Source: an uncultured Tenacibaculum sp.
GTDB lineage: Bacteria > Bacteroidota > Bacteroidia > Flavobacteriales > Flavobacteriaceae
Assembly (NCBI RefSeq): GCF_947495995.1
Contig: NZ_CANMAX010000010.1
Location: forward strand, 62,001 to 126,000
Reading direction: 5' to 3'
DNA length: 64,000 nucleotides
Shown here: piece after piece, positions 26,784 through 35,794 of the stretch
Numbering within the stretch: position 1 is the first letter of the stretch
How the letters are laid out: the number at the start of each line of letters is the position of its first letter
Program-made: the position numbers and the translations under genes
The notes under the pieces: generated by a model
What the model was told of the DNA's origin: nothing
The model's input: the letters and a program-made list of their open reading frames with translations, nothing else
Database searches by the model: none

Positions 26784-27554
26784 ATGAAAAAGATACTTAT
26801 ACTATTATTTGTATCCTTTACTTTTTTTACAACATTTGCTCAATATCAAGAAAATATAGATTCTGGTCGACCAGGAAATGCTATTAGTGTTTTTACTGTT
26901 GGTAAAAGCATGGGGCAAATAGAAGCAGGTTTAGATTATTCAGATAATCAACAAATATTTGCTACTTCACCTTTTCTAAGATTTGGAATTACTGAGAAGG
27001 TTGAATTAAATGGAGGAGCGAGTTATAATTTTTCCAACTCAGATTTAATTTCATATAATTTAGGAGCAAAGTTCAATATTTTTGAAGGAGACACAATGAT
27101 GCCTTCTTCTGCTTTCTTATTAAATTTTAATTTTCCGAATAATGAAATAAGTAATGCTGCAGCAACCGCTTTATTTATTTTTAATCATCAGTTTTATGGT
27201 GGATTAAACTTCACGGTAAATTTAGGTGCAAGTTTTGACTTAGAAAATACAACTATGATTGGGGTAGATGGAGATGGAAATCCTAGAACTAGTGAAGTGT
27301 TACAATTTCAAGGATTGTATACATTTAATTTTTCATACATATTAAACGATAAGTGGACTGTGTTTTTTGAGCCTTTTGGTTCATACGATAAGTTTAGCGA
27401 CACCAAGTTTAACTTAAGTGTAAACACAGGAGGTTCGTATTTAATAAATAAAAATGTATTGATAGACTTTTTAGTAGGACATGGAATTACTTCAGAAAAG
27501 TTTCTAATAGTAAGTACAGGTGTTTCTTGGAGAATACCTTTTAAAAATAAGTAA
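26784..27554 (+). CDS. Outer-membrane beta-barrel protein, MetA-like
   Basis: A 256-residue protein with a signal peptide (MKKILILLFVSFTFFTTFA) and a barrel-like C-terminus; stretches such as RFGITEKVELNGGASYNF and WTVFFEPFGSYDKFSDTKFN fit the Phenol_MetA_deg-like family, as for the gene at 4093. It follows the S1 gene by 10 bp and probably ends the menD operon, although a functional link with menaquinone is not evident. Confidence 0.75.
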   Translation: MKKILILLFVSFTFFTTFAQYQENIDSGRPGNAISVFTVGKSMGQIEAGLDYSDNQQIFATSPFLRFGITEKVELNGGASYNFSNSDLISYNLGAKFNIFEGDTMMPSSAFLLNFNFPNNEISNAAATALFIFNHQFYGGLNFTVNLGASFDLENTTMIGVDGDGNPRTSEVLQFQGLYTFNFSYILNDKWTVFFEPFGSYDKFSDTKFNLSVNTGGSYLINKNVLIDFLVGHGITSEKFLIVSTGVSWRIPFKNK

Positions 27555-27555
27555 T

Positions 27556-27593
27556 AAAAAAAGAGTGGTAATTAAATTATCCACTCTTTTTTT
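27556..27593. terminator. Bidirectional intrinsic terminator
   Basis: Stem AAAAAAAGAGTGG/CCACTCTTTTTTT (27556-27568, 27581-27593) between convergent genes ending at 27554 and 27615. Confidence 0.88.
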
Positions 27594-27614
27594 ATCTAAT
27601 TATATGTAGAACGA

Positions 27615-28883
27615 CTACTTATTGTCGTCATCATTATCTTCTTTATTATTATCCTCTTCTTCGTCTTCTAATGGTTCATCTTCCAAAGGTAAAGGTTCTT
27701 CTTCCTTAGGTGCACTTTTCATAGCATTTTCAATACGAATAATGTTCTCATAAAAAGCTTCAGCATTCGGATTAGAAAGTTCCATTTTTCCGTAAGCTTC
27801 TTTATAATAGAATAAGGCTTGCTCGTAATTTTTTCCAGTTTCATGGAATTTACCAACATAGTATTCTCCTAAGTGAGAATCAGGATGTTTAATCATAACA
27901 AAGTCACCAAGAACTCTTAAGTAATCACCATCAAGCTTGTCAATAACAATTCCTTCAATAGCATAAATATCTTCAAAACGAACATTTAAGTTTGTTCCAT
28001 ATAAATATTCAATATCTAAATATTTTGTTTCAAGATATTTTATAGCTTCTAACGGACCTAAATCTTTTATTTTTTCATCATATTCTTGTTTTGATATTCT
28101 AGGGTATAAACCAAAAATATTACTGAAAGCATCAGGTAAAGCTTTTACCAATGCTGTAGGTTTGTTGGCTTCTTCTTTAAAATCATTAAAAGCAATGTGT
28201 AGCTTTTCTGTTTTTAACGATTCTAATCCAGTTTTTAATTGTTCGTGCAAATCTCTTCTTTCTTTTTTCTCATAAGGATTCGAACTTACATACAAGTAAA
28301 ATTGATTGTCAATTTCATCTAAGCGTTTCAAATCAAAAGTACTCATCAAACGAATGGTTTGATCTGATAACTTTGGAGAAATAGAAACATAAGCATTAAA
28401 AATAGGATTCTTTTCTTTTAAAAAATGAAGTAAAAAATTACCAGCATCTCTATCTCCAACAATGGTTAAGTAAGGAGAAGTTCTGTAGTTTGCTTCTAAA
28501 TACGGAATTAGTTCTTTTTTAATGTAGTTGTAAAACTTTTTAGCATTAGATGTTAAGTTACCACTTTTGGTTACCACAGAAACATCTTGATTATTTCCAG
28601 AGTCAACATCTAAACCAACAACAATTTGTTTCGGTGTTAAATCAGCATTTGCATAAATTTTCGAGTTACCAACGTAAATATCGAATAAGTAATCATCATC
28701 AAGTACAATTGCAATTGGGTACTTACGTATAGTGTCTAAATTATGTTCTTTAGGAACATATAATTTGATATTACGATCTCTATTAAATTCAACAGAATTA
28801 ACTTTCTTAGTAGTTATCCCTTGTGAAAAAAGGAATAGGTTAAAAAATAATAAGGGTAATAAAAATAAATTTTTAATCGACAT
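27615..28883 (-). CDS. Alpha/beta-hydrolase-fold (esterase D-like) protein with altered nucleophile elbow
   Basis: A 422-residue exported protein (signal peptide MSIKNLFLLPLLFFNLFLFS). Residues about 25-260 follow the enterochelin-esterase-like fold: RNIKLYVPKEHNLDTIRKYP, AIVLDDDYLFDIYV, and LIPYLEANYRTSPYLTIVG. At the nucleophile elbow, where GHSxGG is expected, the sequence is VGDRDAGNFLL, so the catalytic Ser appears to be missing. A TPR-like helical region follows (about 330-390), and the last 30 residues are almost entirely acidic. It may be a non-catalytic member; the function is unknown. Confidence 0.75.
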   Translation of the reverse strand: MSIKNLFLLPLLFFNLFLFSQGITTKKVNSVEFNRDRNIKLYVPKEHNLDTIRKYPIAIVLDDDYLFDIYVGNSKIYANADLTPKQIVVGLDVDSGNNQDVSVVTKSGNLTSNAKKFYNYIKKELIPYLEANYRTSPYLTIVGDRDAGNFLLHFLKEKNPIFNAYVSISPKLSDQTIRLMSTFDLKRLDEIDNQFYLYVSSNPYEKKERRDLHEQLKTGLESLKTEKLHIAFNDFKEEANKPTALVKALPDAFSNIFGLYPRISKQEYDEKIKDLGPLEAIKYLETKYLDIEYLYGTNLNVRFEDIYAIEGIVIDKLDGDYLRVLGDFVMIKHPDSHLGEYYVGKFHETGKNYEQALFYYKEAYGKMELSNPNAEAFYENIIRIENAMKSAPKEEEPLPLEDEPLEDEEEDNNKEDNDDDNK

Positions 28884-28930
28884 ATTTTGTGTTTCTTGTT
28901 TAGTACTGAGATACTAAGCTATAATTATAG

Positions 28931-28938
28931 TATTTTTG
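28931..28938 (+). promoter_or_regulatory. Probable -7 box of menB
   Basis: TATTTTTG matches TAnnTTTG, 31 bp ahead of the menB ATG at 28970. No TTTG element is seen at the expected spacing. Confidence 0.45.
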
Positions 28939-28969
28939 CTTTCCTAAATAACGAATTTTTTTTGAAATT

Positions 28970-29809
28970 ATGATGCATATCGATTGGAAAACTGCAAAAG
29001 AATATACAGATATAACATACAAGAAATGTAATGGTGTAGCTAGAATTGCTTTTAACAGACCAGATGTTAGAAACGCTTTTAGACCTCATACGACTAGTGA
29101 ATTATTAGATGCTTTTAGAGATGCACACGAAGATACTTCTATCGGAGTGGTGTTATTATCTGCAGAAGGACCTTCTTCTAAAGATAGAATTTGGAGTTTC
29201 TGTTCTGGTGGAGATCAAAAAGCTAGAGGTCATCAAGGATATGTTGGTCAAGATGGATATCACCGTTTAAATATTCTTGAAGTTCAAAGATTAATTCGTT
29301 TTATGCCTAAAGCTGTAATTGCTGTAGTACCAGGATGGGCAGTAGGAGGAGGACATAGTCTTCATGTTACTTGTGATTTAACTTTAGCGAGTAAAGAAAA
29401 TGCTATTTTTAAGCAAACAGATGCAGATGTTACTTCTTTTGATGGAGGTTATGGTTCTGCATATTTAGCTAAAATGGTAGGGCAAAAGAAAGCTAGAGAA
29501 ATTTTCTTTTTAGGAAGAAATTACTCAGCCCAAGAAGCTTATGAAATGGGAATGGTAAATGCAGTAATTCCTCATGATGAATTAGAAACAACAGCATATG
29601 AATGGGCTCAAGAAATTTTAGCAAAATCTCCAACATCAATCAAAATGTTAAAGTTTGCAATGAACTTAACTGATGACGGAATGGTAGGTCAACAAGTATT
29701 TGCTGGAGAAGCAACACGTTTAGCTTATATGACAGATGAAGCAAAAGAAGGAAGAGACGCGTTCTTAGAAAAAAGAAAGCCAAGTTTCGAGAAAAAATGG
29801 ATTCCATAG
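28970..29809 (+). CDS. menB: 1,4-dihydroxy-2-naphthoyl-CoA synthase
   Basis: A 279-residue crotonase-fold enzyme that closes the naphthoquinone ring in menaquinone synthesis. MenB features: ARIAFNRPDVRNAFRPHT, SFCSGGDQKARGHQGYVG, VVPGWAVGGGHSLHVTCDLT, TSFDGGYGSAYLAKMVGQ, and the C-terminal GRDAFLEKRKPSF. Length is typical. ATG codons at 28970 and 28973 are both possible. The gene is not in the menD operon but lies 4.3 kb from it, so the two menaquinone genes form a loose cluster. Confidence 0.95.
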   Translation: MMHIDWKTAKEYTDITYKKCNGVARIAFNRPDVRNAFRPHTTSELLDAFRDAHEDTSIGVVLLSAEGPSSKDRIWSFCSGGDQKARGHQGYVGQDGYHRLNILEVQRLIRFMPKAVIAVVPGWAVGGGHSLHVTCDLTLASKENAIFKQTDADVTSFDGGYGSAYLAKMVGQKKAREIFFLGRNYSAQEAYEMGMVNAVIPHDELETTAYEWAQEILAKSPTSIKMLKFAMNLTDDGMVGQQVFAGEATRLAYMTDEAKEGRDAFLEKRKPSFEKKWIP

Positions 29810-29867
29810 CGAGTTGTTCGTAATGGAATAAAGTTTTATATCAACCTCATATTTAAAAAATAACCAA

Positions 29868-30737
29868 GTGCAATCTCAGGTAGTCACATTCTTAATTAAA
29901 TGTCCTGATCAAAAAGGACTTGTAGCGAAGTTTACTTCTTTCTTTTATGAAGAAGGTTTTAATATCTTAAGTTGTCAGCAATATGTAAATGGAATAGCAG
30001 ATCGTTATTATATGCGAATACGCTTAGATGCTGAAGATGCTAGCATTTCAAAAGAAGCTTTAGAGAAAAACTTTTCTAGTTTAGCTGCTGCTTTAGATTG
30101 CACCTGGTCTGTTCACTACGAAAGTGAAAAGCAAAATGTTGCCATTATGGTTTCACATACAAGTCATTGTTTATATGATTTGTTAGAAAGACAAAGAGAA
30201 GGTACAATCGATTGTAATATCAGTTTAATTATTAGTAATCATAATAAGTTGAAACCAATTGCTGATATGTTTGGTATTCCATATTATCACTTGCCAATAA
30301 CTAAAGCAACAAAAGCTGCGCAAGAAGCTCAGGTTATCGATTTACTTACTCAACATAATGTAGATTTGATTGTGATGGCGCGTTATATGCAGATTCTTTC
30401 AGAAGATTTTATTAATAAATATCCTCAAAGAATAATCAATATTCACCATTCTTTTTTACCAGCTTTCCAGGGAGCAAATCCGTATCAAAGAGCTTATGAA
30501 AGAGGAGTGAAGTTAATTGGAGCAACAGCACATTATGCTACTGTAGATTTAGATGAAGGTCCAATTATAGAACAAGACGTAGAAAGAATTACTCACGAAA
30601 GTACTCCGAAAACATTAAAACAAATCGGAGCAGATGTAGAACGATTGGTATTAGCAAAAGCTGTGAAATGCCATTTACAACATCAAATAATTGTTTCAGA
30701 TAATAGAGCAATTGTTTTTCCTGAATCAGGAGAATAA
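29868..30737 (+). CDS. purU: Formyltetrahydrofolate deformylase
   Basis: A 289-residue enzyme that hydrolyses 10-formyl-tetrahydrofolate to release formate. An N-terminal ACT domain (residues 1-80: VTFLIKCPDQKGLVAKFTSF) precedes a formyltransferase-like domain with ISNHNKLKPIADMFGIPY, INIHHSFLPAFQGANPY and GATAHYATVDLDEGPII, giving the catalytic Asn, His and Asp. The start is a GTG at 29868; no in-frame ATG lies upstream nearby. It is followed 23 bp later by the FAH-family gene. Confidence 0.93.
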   Translation: MQSQVVTFLIKCPDQKGLVAKFTSFFYEEGFNILSCQQYVNGIADRYYMRIRLDAEDASISKEALEKNFSSLAAALDCTWSVHYESEKQNVAIMVSHTSHCLYDLLERQREGTIDCNISLIISNHNKLKPIADMFGIPYYHLPITKATKAAQEAQVIDLLTQHNVDLIVMARYMQILSEDFINKYPQRIINIHHSFLPAFQGANPYQRAYERGVKLIGATAHYATVDLDEGPIIEQDVERITHESTPKTLKQIGADVERLVLAKAVKCHLQHQIIVSDNRAIVFPESGE

Positions 30738-30760
30738 ATTTTACTTAAGAAGATTTTAGA

Positions 30761-31369
30761 ATGAAGATAATTTGTATTGGACGTAATTACGCAAAACATA
30801 TAGAAGAATTAGCAAACGAAAAACCAGAGAGTCCAGTTATTTTTTTAAAACCAGATTCGGCAATATTACCTAAAAACATTCCATTTTTTATTCCAACTTT
30901 TTCTGAAGAAATTCATTACGAAGTAGAAGTTTTGGTGAAAATAAATAAGGTTGGGAAACATATTTCTCCAAAGTTTGCTCATAAGTATTACGATACTGTT
31001 GGTTTAGGTATAGATTTTACAGCTCGTGATGTTCAAGCAAAATGTAAAGAAAAAGGATTGCCTTGGGAAAAAGCAAAAGCTTTTGATGGAAGCGCAATTG
31101 TTGGTCAGTTTTTCCCTAAAGAAGAATTTGATTTAGAAAACTTATCATTTCAGTTAAAGAAGAATGAAGAAATAGTTCAAGATGGAAATACAGCTTCTAT
31201 GCTTTGGAAAATAGATGAGTTAATCGGATATGTATCTCAATATTTTACGCTGAAAAAAGGTGATATTATTTTTACAGGAACTCCTGCTGGTGTTGGTAAG
31301 GTTCAAGAAAATGATATTTTAACAGGAATATTAGAAGGAAAACAAGCATTTGAAATTAAAGTGAAATAA
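30761..31369 (+). CDS. Fumarylacetoacetate hydrolase-family protein
   Basis: A 202-residue single-domain FAH protein beginning MKIICIGRNYAKHIEELANE. Metal-binding and core motifs are visible: IHYEVEVLVKINKVGK (Glu ligands), GLGIDFTARDVQAKCKEKG, PWEKAKAFDGSAIVG, and GDIIFTGTPAGVGKV. Members act as acylpyruvases, oxaloacetate decarboxylases/tautomerases or related enzymes; the substrate is not clear. In a likely operon purU-FAH-31370. Confidence 0.88.
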   Translation: MKIICIGRNYAKHIEELANEKPESPVIFLKPDSAILPKNIPFFIPTFSEEIHYEVEVLVKINKVGKHISPKFAHKYYDTVGLGIDFTARDVQAKCKEKGLPWEKAKAFDGSAIVGQFFPKEEFDLENLSFQLKKNEEIVQDGNTASMLWKIDELIGYVSQYFTLKKGDIIFTGTPAGVGKVQENDILTGILEGKQAFEIKVK

Positions 31370-31699
31370 ATGAATGTAATGCTTTACACAGTTTTAGGGA
31401 TTATACTTTTTAGTATAGGGAAAACATTCTTTGGTTTAGCTAAAAAATACCGAAAGAATAGATTTGTTTTTACTATAGTAGGAGTATTGTCTTTTGTTCT
31501 TGGAGTAATAATTTACATTTTAATTTATGCCGCATTAATAAATGTGCTTCCTGTATTAAACAGATACATTCACGAATATTTATCTTTTGCTGTAGGAGTA
31601 TTAATAGTTGTACTTATTCACTATCTCTTAGAAAAGAAATGGAAGCAGTATAAAAATGTCGATGCCGAACAAGCAATTGATAAAATAGGAGAAAACTAA
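31370..31699 (+). CDS. Small membrane protein of unknown function
   Basis: A 109-residue protein with two or three hydrophobic segments (residues about 3-22, 32-62 and 70-88) and a charged C-terminal tail (KKWKQYKNVDAEQAIDKIGE). No family is recognised. Its ATG directly follows the stop codon of the FAH gene, so it is translated in the same operon, and its end overlaps the end of the convergent epimerase-like gene by 4 bp. Confidence 0.7.
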   Translation: MNVMLYTVLGIILFSIGKTFFGLAKKYRKNRFVFTIVGVLSFVLGVIIYILIYAALINVLPVLNRYIHEYLSFAVGVLIVVLIHYLLEKKWKQYKNVDAEQAIDKIGEN

Positions 31700-32670
31700 T
31701 TTAGTTTAAACCATTTAATAGCATCTGAAATTCCGTTATCAATAGATCGTTGTTGTAACTTTAATTTCTCTTGGGCTTTTTTGTTTGAATAAAAATTATT
31801 GATACACAACGTTTGTACGTTTGTTAGAGAAATATCTGTTTTTACTTTAAAGAAACGAAGTAAATTCCCAATATAACCTATTCCATATAATAAGAATTTT
31901 GGAATTTTAACATAAGAAGATTTCTGATTCAATTGTTTCGTAACCTTTTGATAAAACTCTTTATAGGAAAGGTTTTCTCCGCATAAAATATAACTTTCAC
32001 AATGTACTCCAAGCTCAATTGAATTCACAACAGCTTCAGCTGCATCAATAACATTAATGAAACTTTTTCCGCCTGGTGGATAAAATAGTACTCTTTTATT
32101 ATAAGTACTTAAAACTAATCTTCCAGAACTTGGTTTAGTATCGTAAGATCCAATCATAAAGGTTGGATTTAATGTAACAAGTTTGGTGTCAGGGTTATCT
32201 TTTGCAAGTCGAAGTAATTTCTCTTGTCCTTCTAATTTACTTTTAGCGTATAAAGAATTTGAAAAAGGAAAACGAATTGGTTTTTCTTCATTTCCTAAAT
32301 CATCTAAACTTCCAAAACCAAAACAGTTGGCCGTACTGATGTAAATGAAGTTTTTTACATTATTCTCTAAAGCACTTTTATATAGGTTTTCTGTTGCAGT
32401 TGCATTTACCTCTTGATAAACCGAATAATCTATAATGTCTTGTCCTGTTAAAGCAGCAGCATGAATAATACAATCTATTTCAGGAAGCAAAGCATCGTAC
32501 GAATCTACTTTAGTAATATCTCCTTTATGTAGTATTAAGTTTTCATGAGGTTCTAAAGCAAAACTTTTTTCGTTTCGTAGTAAACCAATTACAGAATAAT
32601 CTCTTTGTAATAAAACTGCAATAATGTTTGTAGCTAATAAACCATTAGCACCTGTAACTAAAACTTTCAT
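31696..32670 (-). CDS. NAD-dependent epimerase/dehydratase-like (extended SDR) protein
   Basis: A 324-residue extended SDR. The nucleotide-binding motif VTGANGLLATNIIAVLLQ is at the N-terminus, followed by LHKGDITKVDSYDALLPEID, IHAAALTG, and the catalytic Tyr/Lys in NSLYAKSKLEGQEKL. It resembles nucleoside-diphosphate-sugar epimerases or dihydroflavonol-4-reductase-like enzymes; substrate unknown. It overlaps the preceding SDR gene by one base (TAATG), so the two are co-translated and may act together. Confidence 0.88.
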   Translation of the reverse strand: MKVLVTGANGLLATNIIAVLLQRDYSVIGLLRNEKSFALEPHENLILHKGDITKVDSYDALLPEIDCIIHAAALTGQDIIDYSVYQEVNATATENLYKSALENNVKNFIYISTANCFGFGSLDDLGNEEKPIRFPFSNSLYAKSKLEGQEKLLRLAKDNPDTKLVTLNPTFMIGSYDTKPSSGRLVLSTYNKRVLFYPPGGKSFINVIDAAEAVVNSIELGVHCESYILCGENLSYKEFYQKVTKQLNQKSSYVKIPKFLLYGIGYIGNLLRFFKVKTDISLTNVQTLCINNFYSNKKAQEKLKLQQRSIDNGISDAIKWFKLN

Positions 32671-33455
32671 TAGGCTTGTATTTCTTTTTTCATAGCATTA
32701 CTTAACATCTTTATTTTCGTGTTTAATGGTAATACATCTAAAATAAATTTACTTATTCTATTTAATCGCCCAGGAATTACTCTTCTTTTTCCTTTAAACA
32801 TTTTAGAAATACTCATTTCAGCAATTTCATCAAGCTCAACTACACCAAGATTTACAAATTTGCTCTGACTTTCAATTCTTGAAGTAACTTCTTCATTAGT
32901 TTTCATAGGTCCCGGATAAATAACCGTTACCGAAACATTCTTTTCTTTTAACTCTTCTCGAAGTCCCATTGAAAAATGATCAATAAATTTTTTAGAAGCA
33001 GGATATACAGTTTTGTATCCCATCGGACTAAAAGCAGCCATGCTTGAGACATTCATAATATAACTATTATTACGTTCAATTAAATTAGGTAATAATAGTT
33101 TGGTAAGTAAAGCTGTTGAGGTAACATTCAATTGAATTATTTTTTCAATATATCCTAAAGAAACTTCAGTGATTTGTTTTGATCCACCACTACCAGCATT
33201 ATTAATAAGTACTGAAACATCGTAAGCATTCGCCCATTCACTTAGTGCGATAACATTACTTTTTTCTGTCATATCTGTTTCGAAATATTTTACAGTAACG
33301 CCAAATATGTTTTCAATTTCATCGGCGGTAGTACTTAAATTTTCATTCGGAAGAGATACTAGAAGTAAATTATACTTACGTTTTGCAAGTTCTTCAGCAA
33401 GAGCTAAACCTAAGCCTTGACTTGCTCCAGTAATTAAAGCAAAATTGTTTTTCAT
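32670..33455 (-). CDS. Short-chain dehydrogenase/reductase
   Basis: A 261-residue classical SDR with ALITGASQGLGLALAEELAK at the N-terminus, LINNAGSGGSKQ, and the catalytic Ser-Tyr-Lys in VSSMAAFSPMGYKTVYPASK. It resembles YqjQ/DltE-like SDRs. It is the first gene of a two-gene unit with the extended SDR, sharing one base between stop and start. Confidence 0.9.
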   Translation of the reverse strand: MKNNFALITGASQGLGLALAEELAKRKYNLLLVSLPNENLSTTADEIENIFGVTVKYFETDMTEKSNVIALSEWANAYDVSVLINNAGSGGSKQITEVSLGYIEKIIQLNVTSTALLTKLLLPNLIERNNSYIMNVSSMAAFSPMGYKTVYPASKKFIDHFSMGLREELKEKNVSVTVIYPGPMKTNEEVTSRIESQSKFVNLGVVELDEIAEMSISKMFKGKRRVIPGRLNRISKFILDVLPLNTKIKMLSNAMKKEIQA

Positions 33456-33673
33456 TGAGTGTTTTTCAGTAAAGACTATTAATAATGCATTTAGTTACAT
33501 CTCCAAGGTAATTTTCATAATTTTTAGAAAATCTTTAGAAAATATGTAAGTATTTTTGTCTTTGGTTGTCATGCAAATGTATTCTTGAAAAGTATTCAAA
33601 ACAAGCAAACCAATAAGTTTAATAAAAAATTAGGAATACAGATGATCATACAATCAAACTAGAAATACAACTT

Positions 33674-34915
33674 ATGAAAGCAGAAATCATCACTATTGGA
33701 GATGAAATCTTAATAGGACAAATTATCGATACCAATTCACAATGGATAGGTAAAGAATTAAATAAAATAGGAGTTTCAGTACATCAAATTTCTTCGATTC
33801 AAGATGAAAGAGTGCATATTTTAAATGCATTAAAAGAAGCGCAAGAAAGAGTCGATATTGTAATTATAACAGGAGGTTTAGGTCCGACTAAAGATGATAT
33901 CACAAAGAAAACTATAGCTGAGTATTTTAATGATAATGAAATTGTAGAGTATCCTGAAGTTATAGAAAACATTAAAAGATTATTCAAAAAGGTGAATCAT
34001 CCTTTTAATGAAGTGCAAAAATACCAAGCACATTTACCATCAAAAGCAACCTTGCTTCCAAATAGATATGGAACGGCTCCTGGAATGTGGTTTTATGAAA
34101 ATAATACTGTTTTTGTTTCATTACCAGGAGTTCCTTATGAAATGAAAGGTTTAATGAGTCATGAGGTATTACCACGAATTCAAGAGAAATTTGAATTACC
34201 TTTTATTTTACACCGAACAATTCATACGTATGGACAAGGAGAAAGTGTAATAGCGGAGCAGATTGAAGATTTTGAAAACAATTTACCATTACATATCAAA
34301 TTAGCTTATCTACCATCTTTTGGAAAAGTACGTTTACGATTAAGTGCTAAAGGAGATAATTTAGAGTTTGTTACAGAAACTTTAAATGCCGAGGTAAATA
34401 AACTTCAAGAATTAATATCTGATATTATTGTAGGTTTAGATGAAGAACAAACCATAGAAAAAAGTTTAGGAGATTCATTAAAGTCAACACAAAAGACTTT
34501 AGGAGTTGCAGAAAGTTTAACAGGAGGTAAAATTGCAGCAACGTTAGTTTCTATTCCTGGAGCATCATCTTATTTTAAAGGTGGATTTGTAGTGTATTCA
34601 GCCGAATTAAAGCAGAGTTTATTAGACGTTCCTAAAGCAGTTATTGAAGAACATACTGTTGTTAGCAAAGAAGTTGCAGAGCTTATGGCTAAAGCAACAT
34701 TAGAAAAATTAAATACAGATTATGCAATATCTGTAACTGGTAATGCTGGACCAACGACAGACAATAATGATAAAAGTGTAGGATTGGTATACATAGGAAT
34801 AGCAACAAAAGCAACTGTTGAAGTCCATGAATTTAATTTTGGAAAGCCTAGAGAAAAGGTAATAAATAAAACAGTAAATAAAGCTTTAGAACTATTACTT
34901 AAAAAGAATATGTAA
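33674..34915 (+). CDS. cinA: CinA-family protein (NMN deamidase / competence-damage inducible)
   Basis: A 413-residue protein with an N-terminal MoaB/MogA-like domain (IITIGDEILIGQIIDTNSQW, then IVIITGGLGPTKDDITKK and FVSLPGVPYEMKGLM) and a C-terminal CinA domain (GVAESLTGGKIAATLVSIPG, FKGGFVVYSAELKQ, YAISVTGNAGPTTDN). The C-terminal domain acts as nicotinamide-nucleotide amidase and the N-terminal one as ADP-ribose pyrophosphatase in studied members. Full length. It lies upstream of the ribosomal protein genes but they have their own promoter. Confidence 0.93.
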   Translation: MKAEIITIGDEILIGQIIDTNSQWIGKELNKIGVSVHQISSIQDERVHILNALKEAQERVDIVIITGGLGPTKDDITKKTIAEYFNDNEIVEYPEVIENIKRLFKKVNHPFNEVQKYQAHLPSKATLLPNRYGTAPGMWFYENNTVFVSLPGVPYEMKGLMSHEVLPRIQEKFELPFILHRTIHTYGQGESVIAEQIEDFENNLPLHIKLAYLPSFGKVRLRLSAKGDNLEFVTETLNAEVNKLQELISDIIVGLDEEQTIEKSLGDSLKSTQKTLGVAESLTGGKIAATLVSIPGASSYFKGGFVVYSAELKQSLLDVPKAVIEEHTVVSKEVAELMAKATLEKLNTDYAISVTGNAGPTTDNNDKSVGLVYIGIATKATVEVHEFNFGKPREKVINKTVNKALELLLKKNM

Positions 34916-34931
34916 AATTAATGTTATATAG

Positions 34932-34964
34932 TTTGTTTTGTATAGTTTAAAATACGTATATTTG
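34932..34964 (+). promoter_or_regulatory. Promoter of the rpmB-rpmG-DUF4295 operon
   Basis: A textbook Bacteroidota promoter: TTTG at 34932-34935 (a second TTTG at 34937-34940) and TATATTTG at 34957-34964, matching the TTTG / TAnnTTTG consensus at 16-21 bp spacing, 38 bp before the rpmB ATG. Confidence 0.7.
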
Positions 34965-35002
34965 CACCTCGTTTAGAAATAACAACAAAAACTGTCAAGA
35001 AG

Positions 35003-35242
35003 ATGTCTAGAGTTTGTGAATTAACAGGAAAAAAAGCGATGGTAGGTAATAATGTATCTCACGCTTTAAACAGAACAAAGAGAAAATTCAACGCTAATTT
35101 AATGACTAAGCGTTTTTATATTCCAGAAGAGGATAAATGGGTAACATTAAAAGTATCTGCTTCTGCATTAAAAAATATTAACAAAAAAGGTATTACTGCT
35201 GTAATCAAAGAAGCTAGAGAAAAAGGCTTCTTAACAAAGTAA
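35003..35242 (+). CDS. rpmB: 50S ribosomal protein L28
   Basis: A 79-residue protein beginning [20 protein letters not shown], with [15 protein letters not shown] and the [20 protein letters not shown] segment, all typical of L28. It is the first gene of rpmB-rpmG-DUF4295, a gene order conserved in Bacteroidota. It lacks a zinc-binding CxxC pair (only one Cys is seen), so it is the zinc-free form. Confidence 0.97.
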   Translation: MSRVCELTGKKAMVGNNVSHALNRTKRKFNANLMTKRFYIPEEDKWVTLKVSASALKNINKKGITAVIKEAREKGFLTK

Positions 35243-35268
35243 TTTCTTCTAGATAAAGTATTAGAGAG

Positions 35269-35451
35269 ATGGCAAAAAAAGGAAACAGAGTTCAAGTTAT
35301 ATTAGAATGTACTGAGCACAAAGCTTCTGGTCAACCAGGAACTTCTCGTTACATCACAACTAAGAATAAAAAGAATACTCCTGATAGAATGGAATTAAAG
35401 AAATTTAATCCAATCTTAAAGAAGATGACAGTTCACAAAGAAATAAAATAA
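35269..35451 (+). CDS. rpmG: 50S ribosomal protein L33
   Basis: A 60-residue protein, [20 protein letters not shown] at the start and [20 protein letters not shown] at the end, typical of L33. The zinc ribbon is degenerate: only one Cys (ECTEH) is present and the second CxxC pair is absent. It lies 26 bp downstream of rpmB. Confidence 0.97.
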   Translation: MAKKGNRVQVILECTEHKASGQPGTSRYITTKNKKNTPDRMELKKFNPILKKMTVHKEIK

Positions 35452-35458
35452 GTAGGTC

Positions 35459-35611
35459 ATGGCAAAGAAATCAGTAGCAACGTTACAAACAGGTTCTAAG
35501 AGATTAACTAAAGCTATCAAAATGGTAAAGTCACCTAAATCTGGTGCTTATGCTTTTGTTGAAGCGATTATGGATCCTACACAAGTTAACGACTTTTTAG
35601 CAAAAAAGTAA
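35459..35611 (+). CDS. DUF4295 protein (small, Bacteroidota-specific)
   Basis: A 50-residue basic protein encoded 7 bp after rpmG. It starts MAKKSVATLQTGSKRLTKAI and ends VEAIMDPTQVNDFLAKK, matching DUF4295, a family restricted to Bacteroidota and almost always found between rpmG and ftsY. The position and charge suggest a ribosome-associated protein; bL38-type naming has been used for such a protein in flavobacterial ribosomes, but I give this only as a possibility. Confidence 0.9.
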   Translation: MAKKSVATLQTGSKRLTKAIKMVKSPKSGAYAFVEAIMDPTQVNDFLAKK

Positions 35612-35630
35612 TTCTTGTATACAGTTTACG

Positions 35631-35665
35631 AAAAAGCTGCTTTCTTAACGAAAGTAGCTTTTTTT
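35631..35665 (+). terminator. Intrinsic terminator of the rpmB operon
   Basis: Stem AAAAAGCTGCTTTC/GAAAGTAGCTTTTT (35631-35644, 35650-35663) with a 5-base loop and one G-U pair, ending in a T run. It separates the DUF4295 gene from ftsY. Confidence 0.85.
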
Positions 35666-35794
35666 GTATATGCTAAAAAGATGTATTTTTGGAGAAAATG
35701 TATTGGTATAAAGGTAAATAAAGTGACATTTTGACTGTATTTACATACTGGTACGATTTTTTACACCAAACTATTAAGATTATAACTGTTAACT

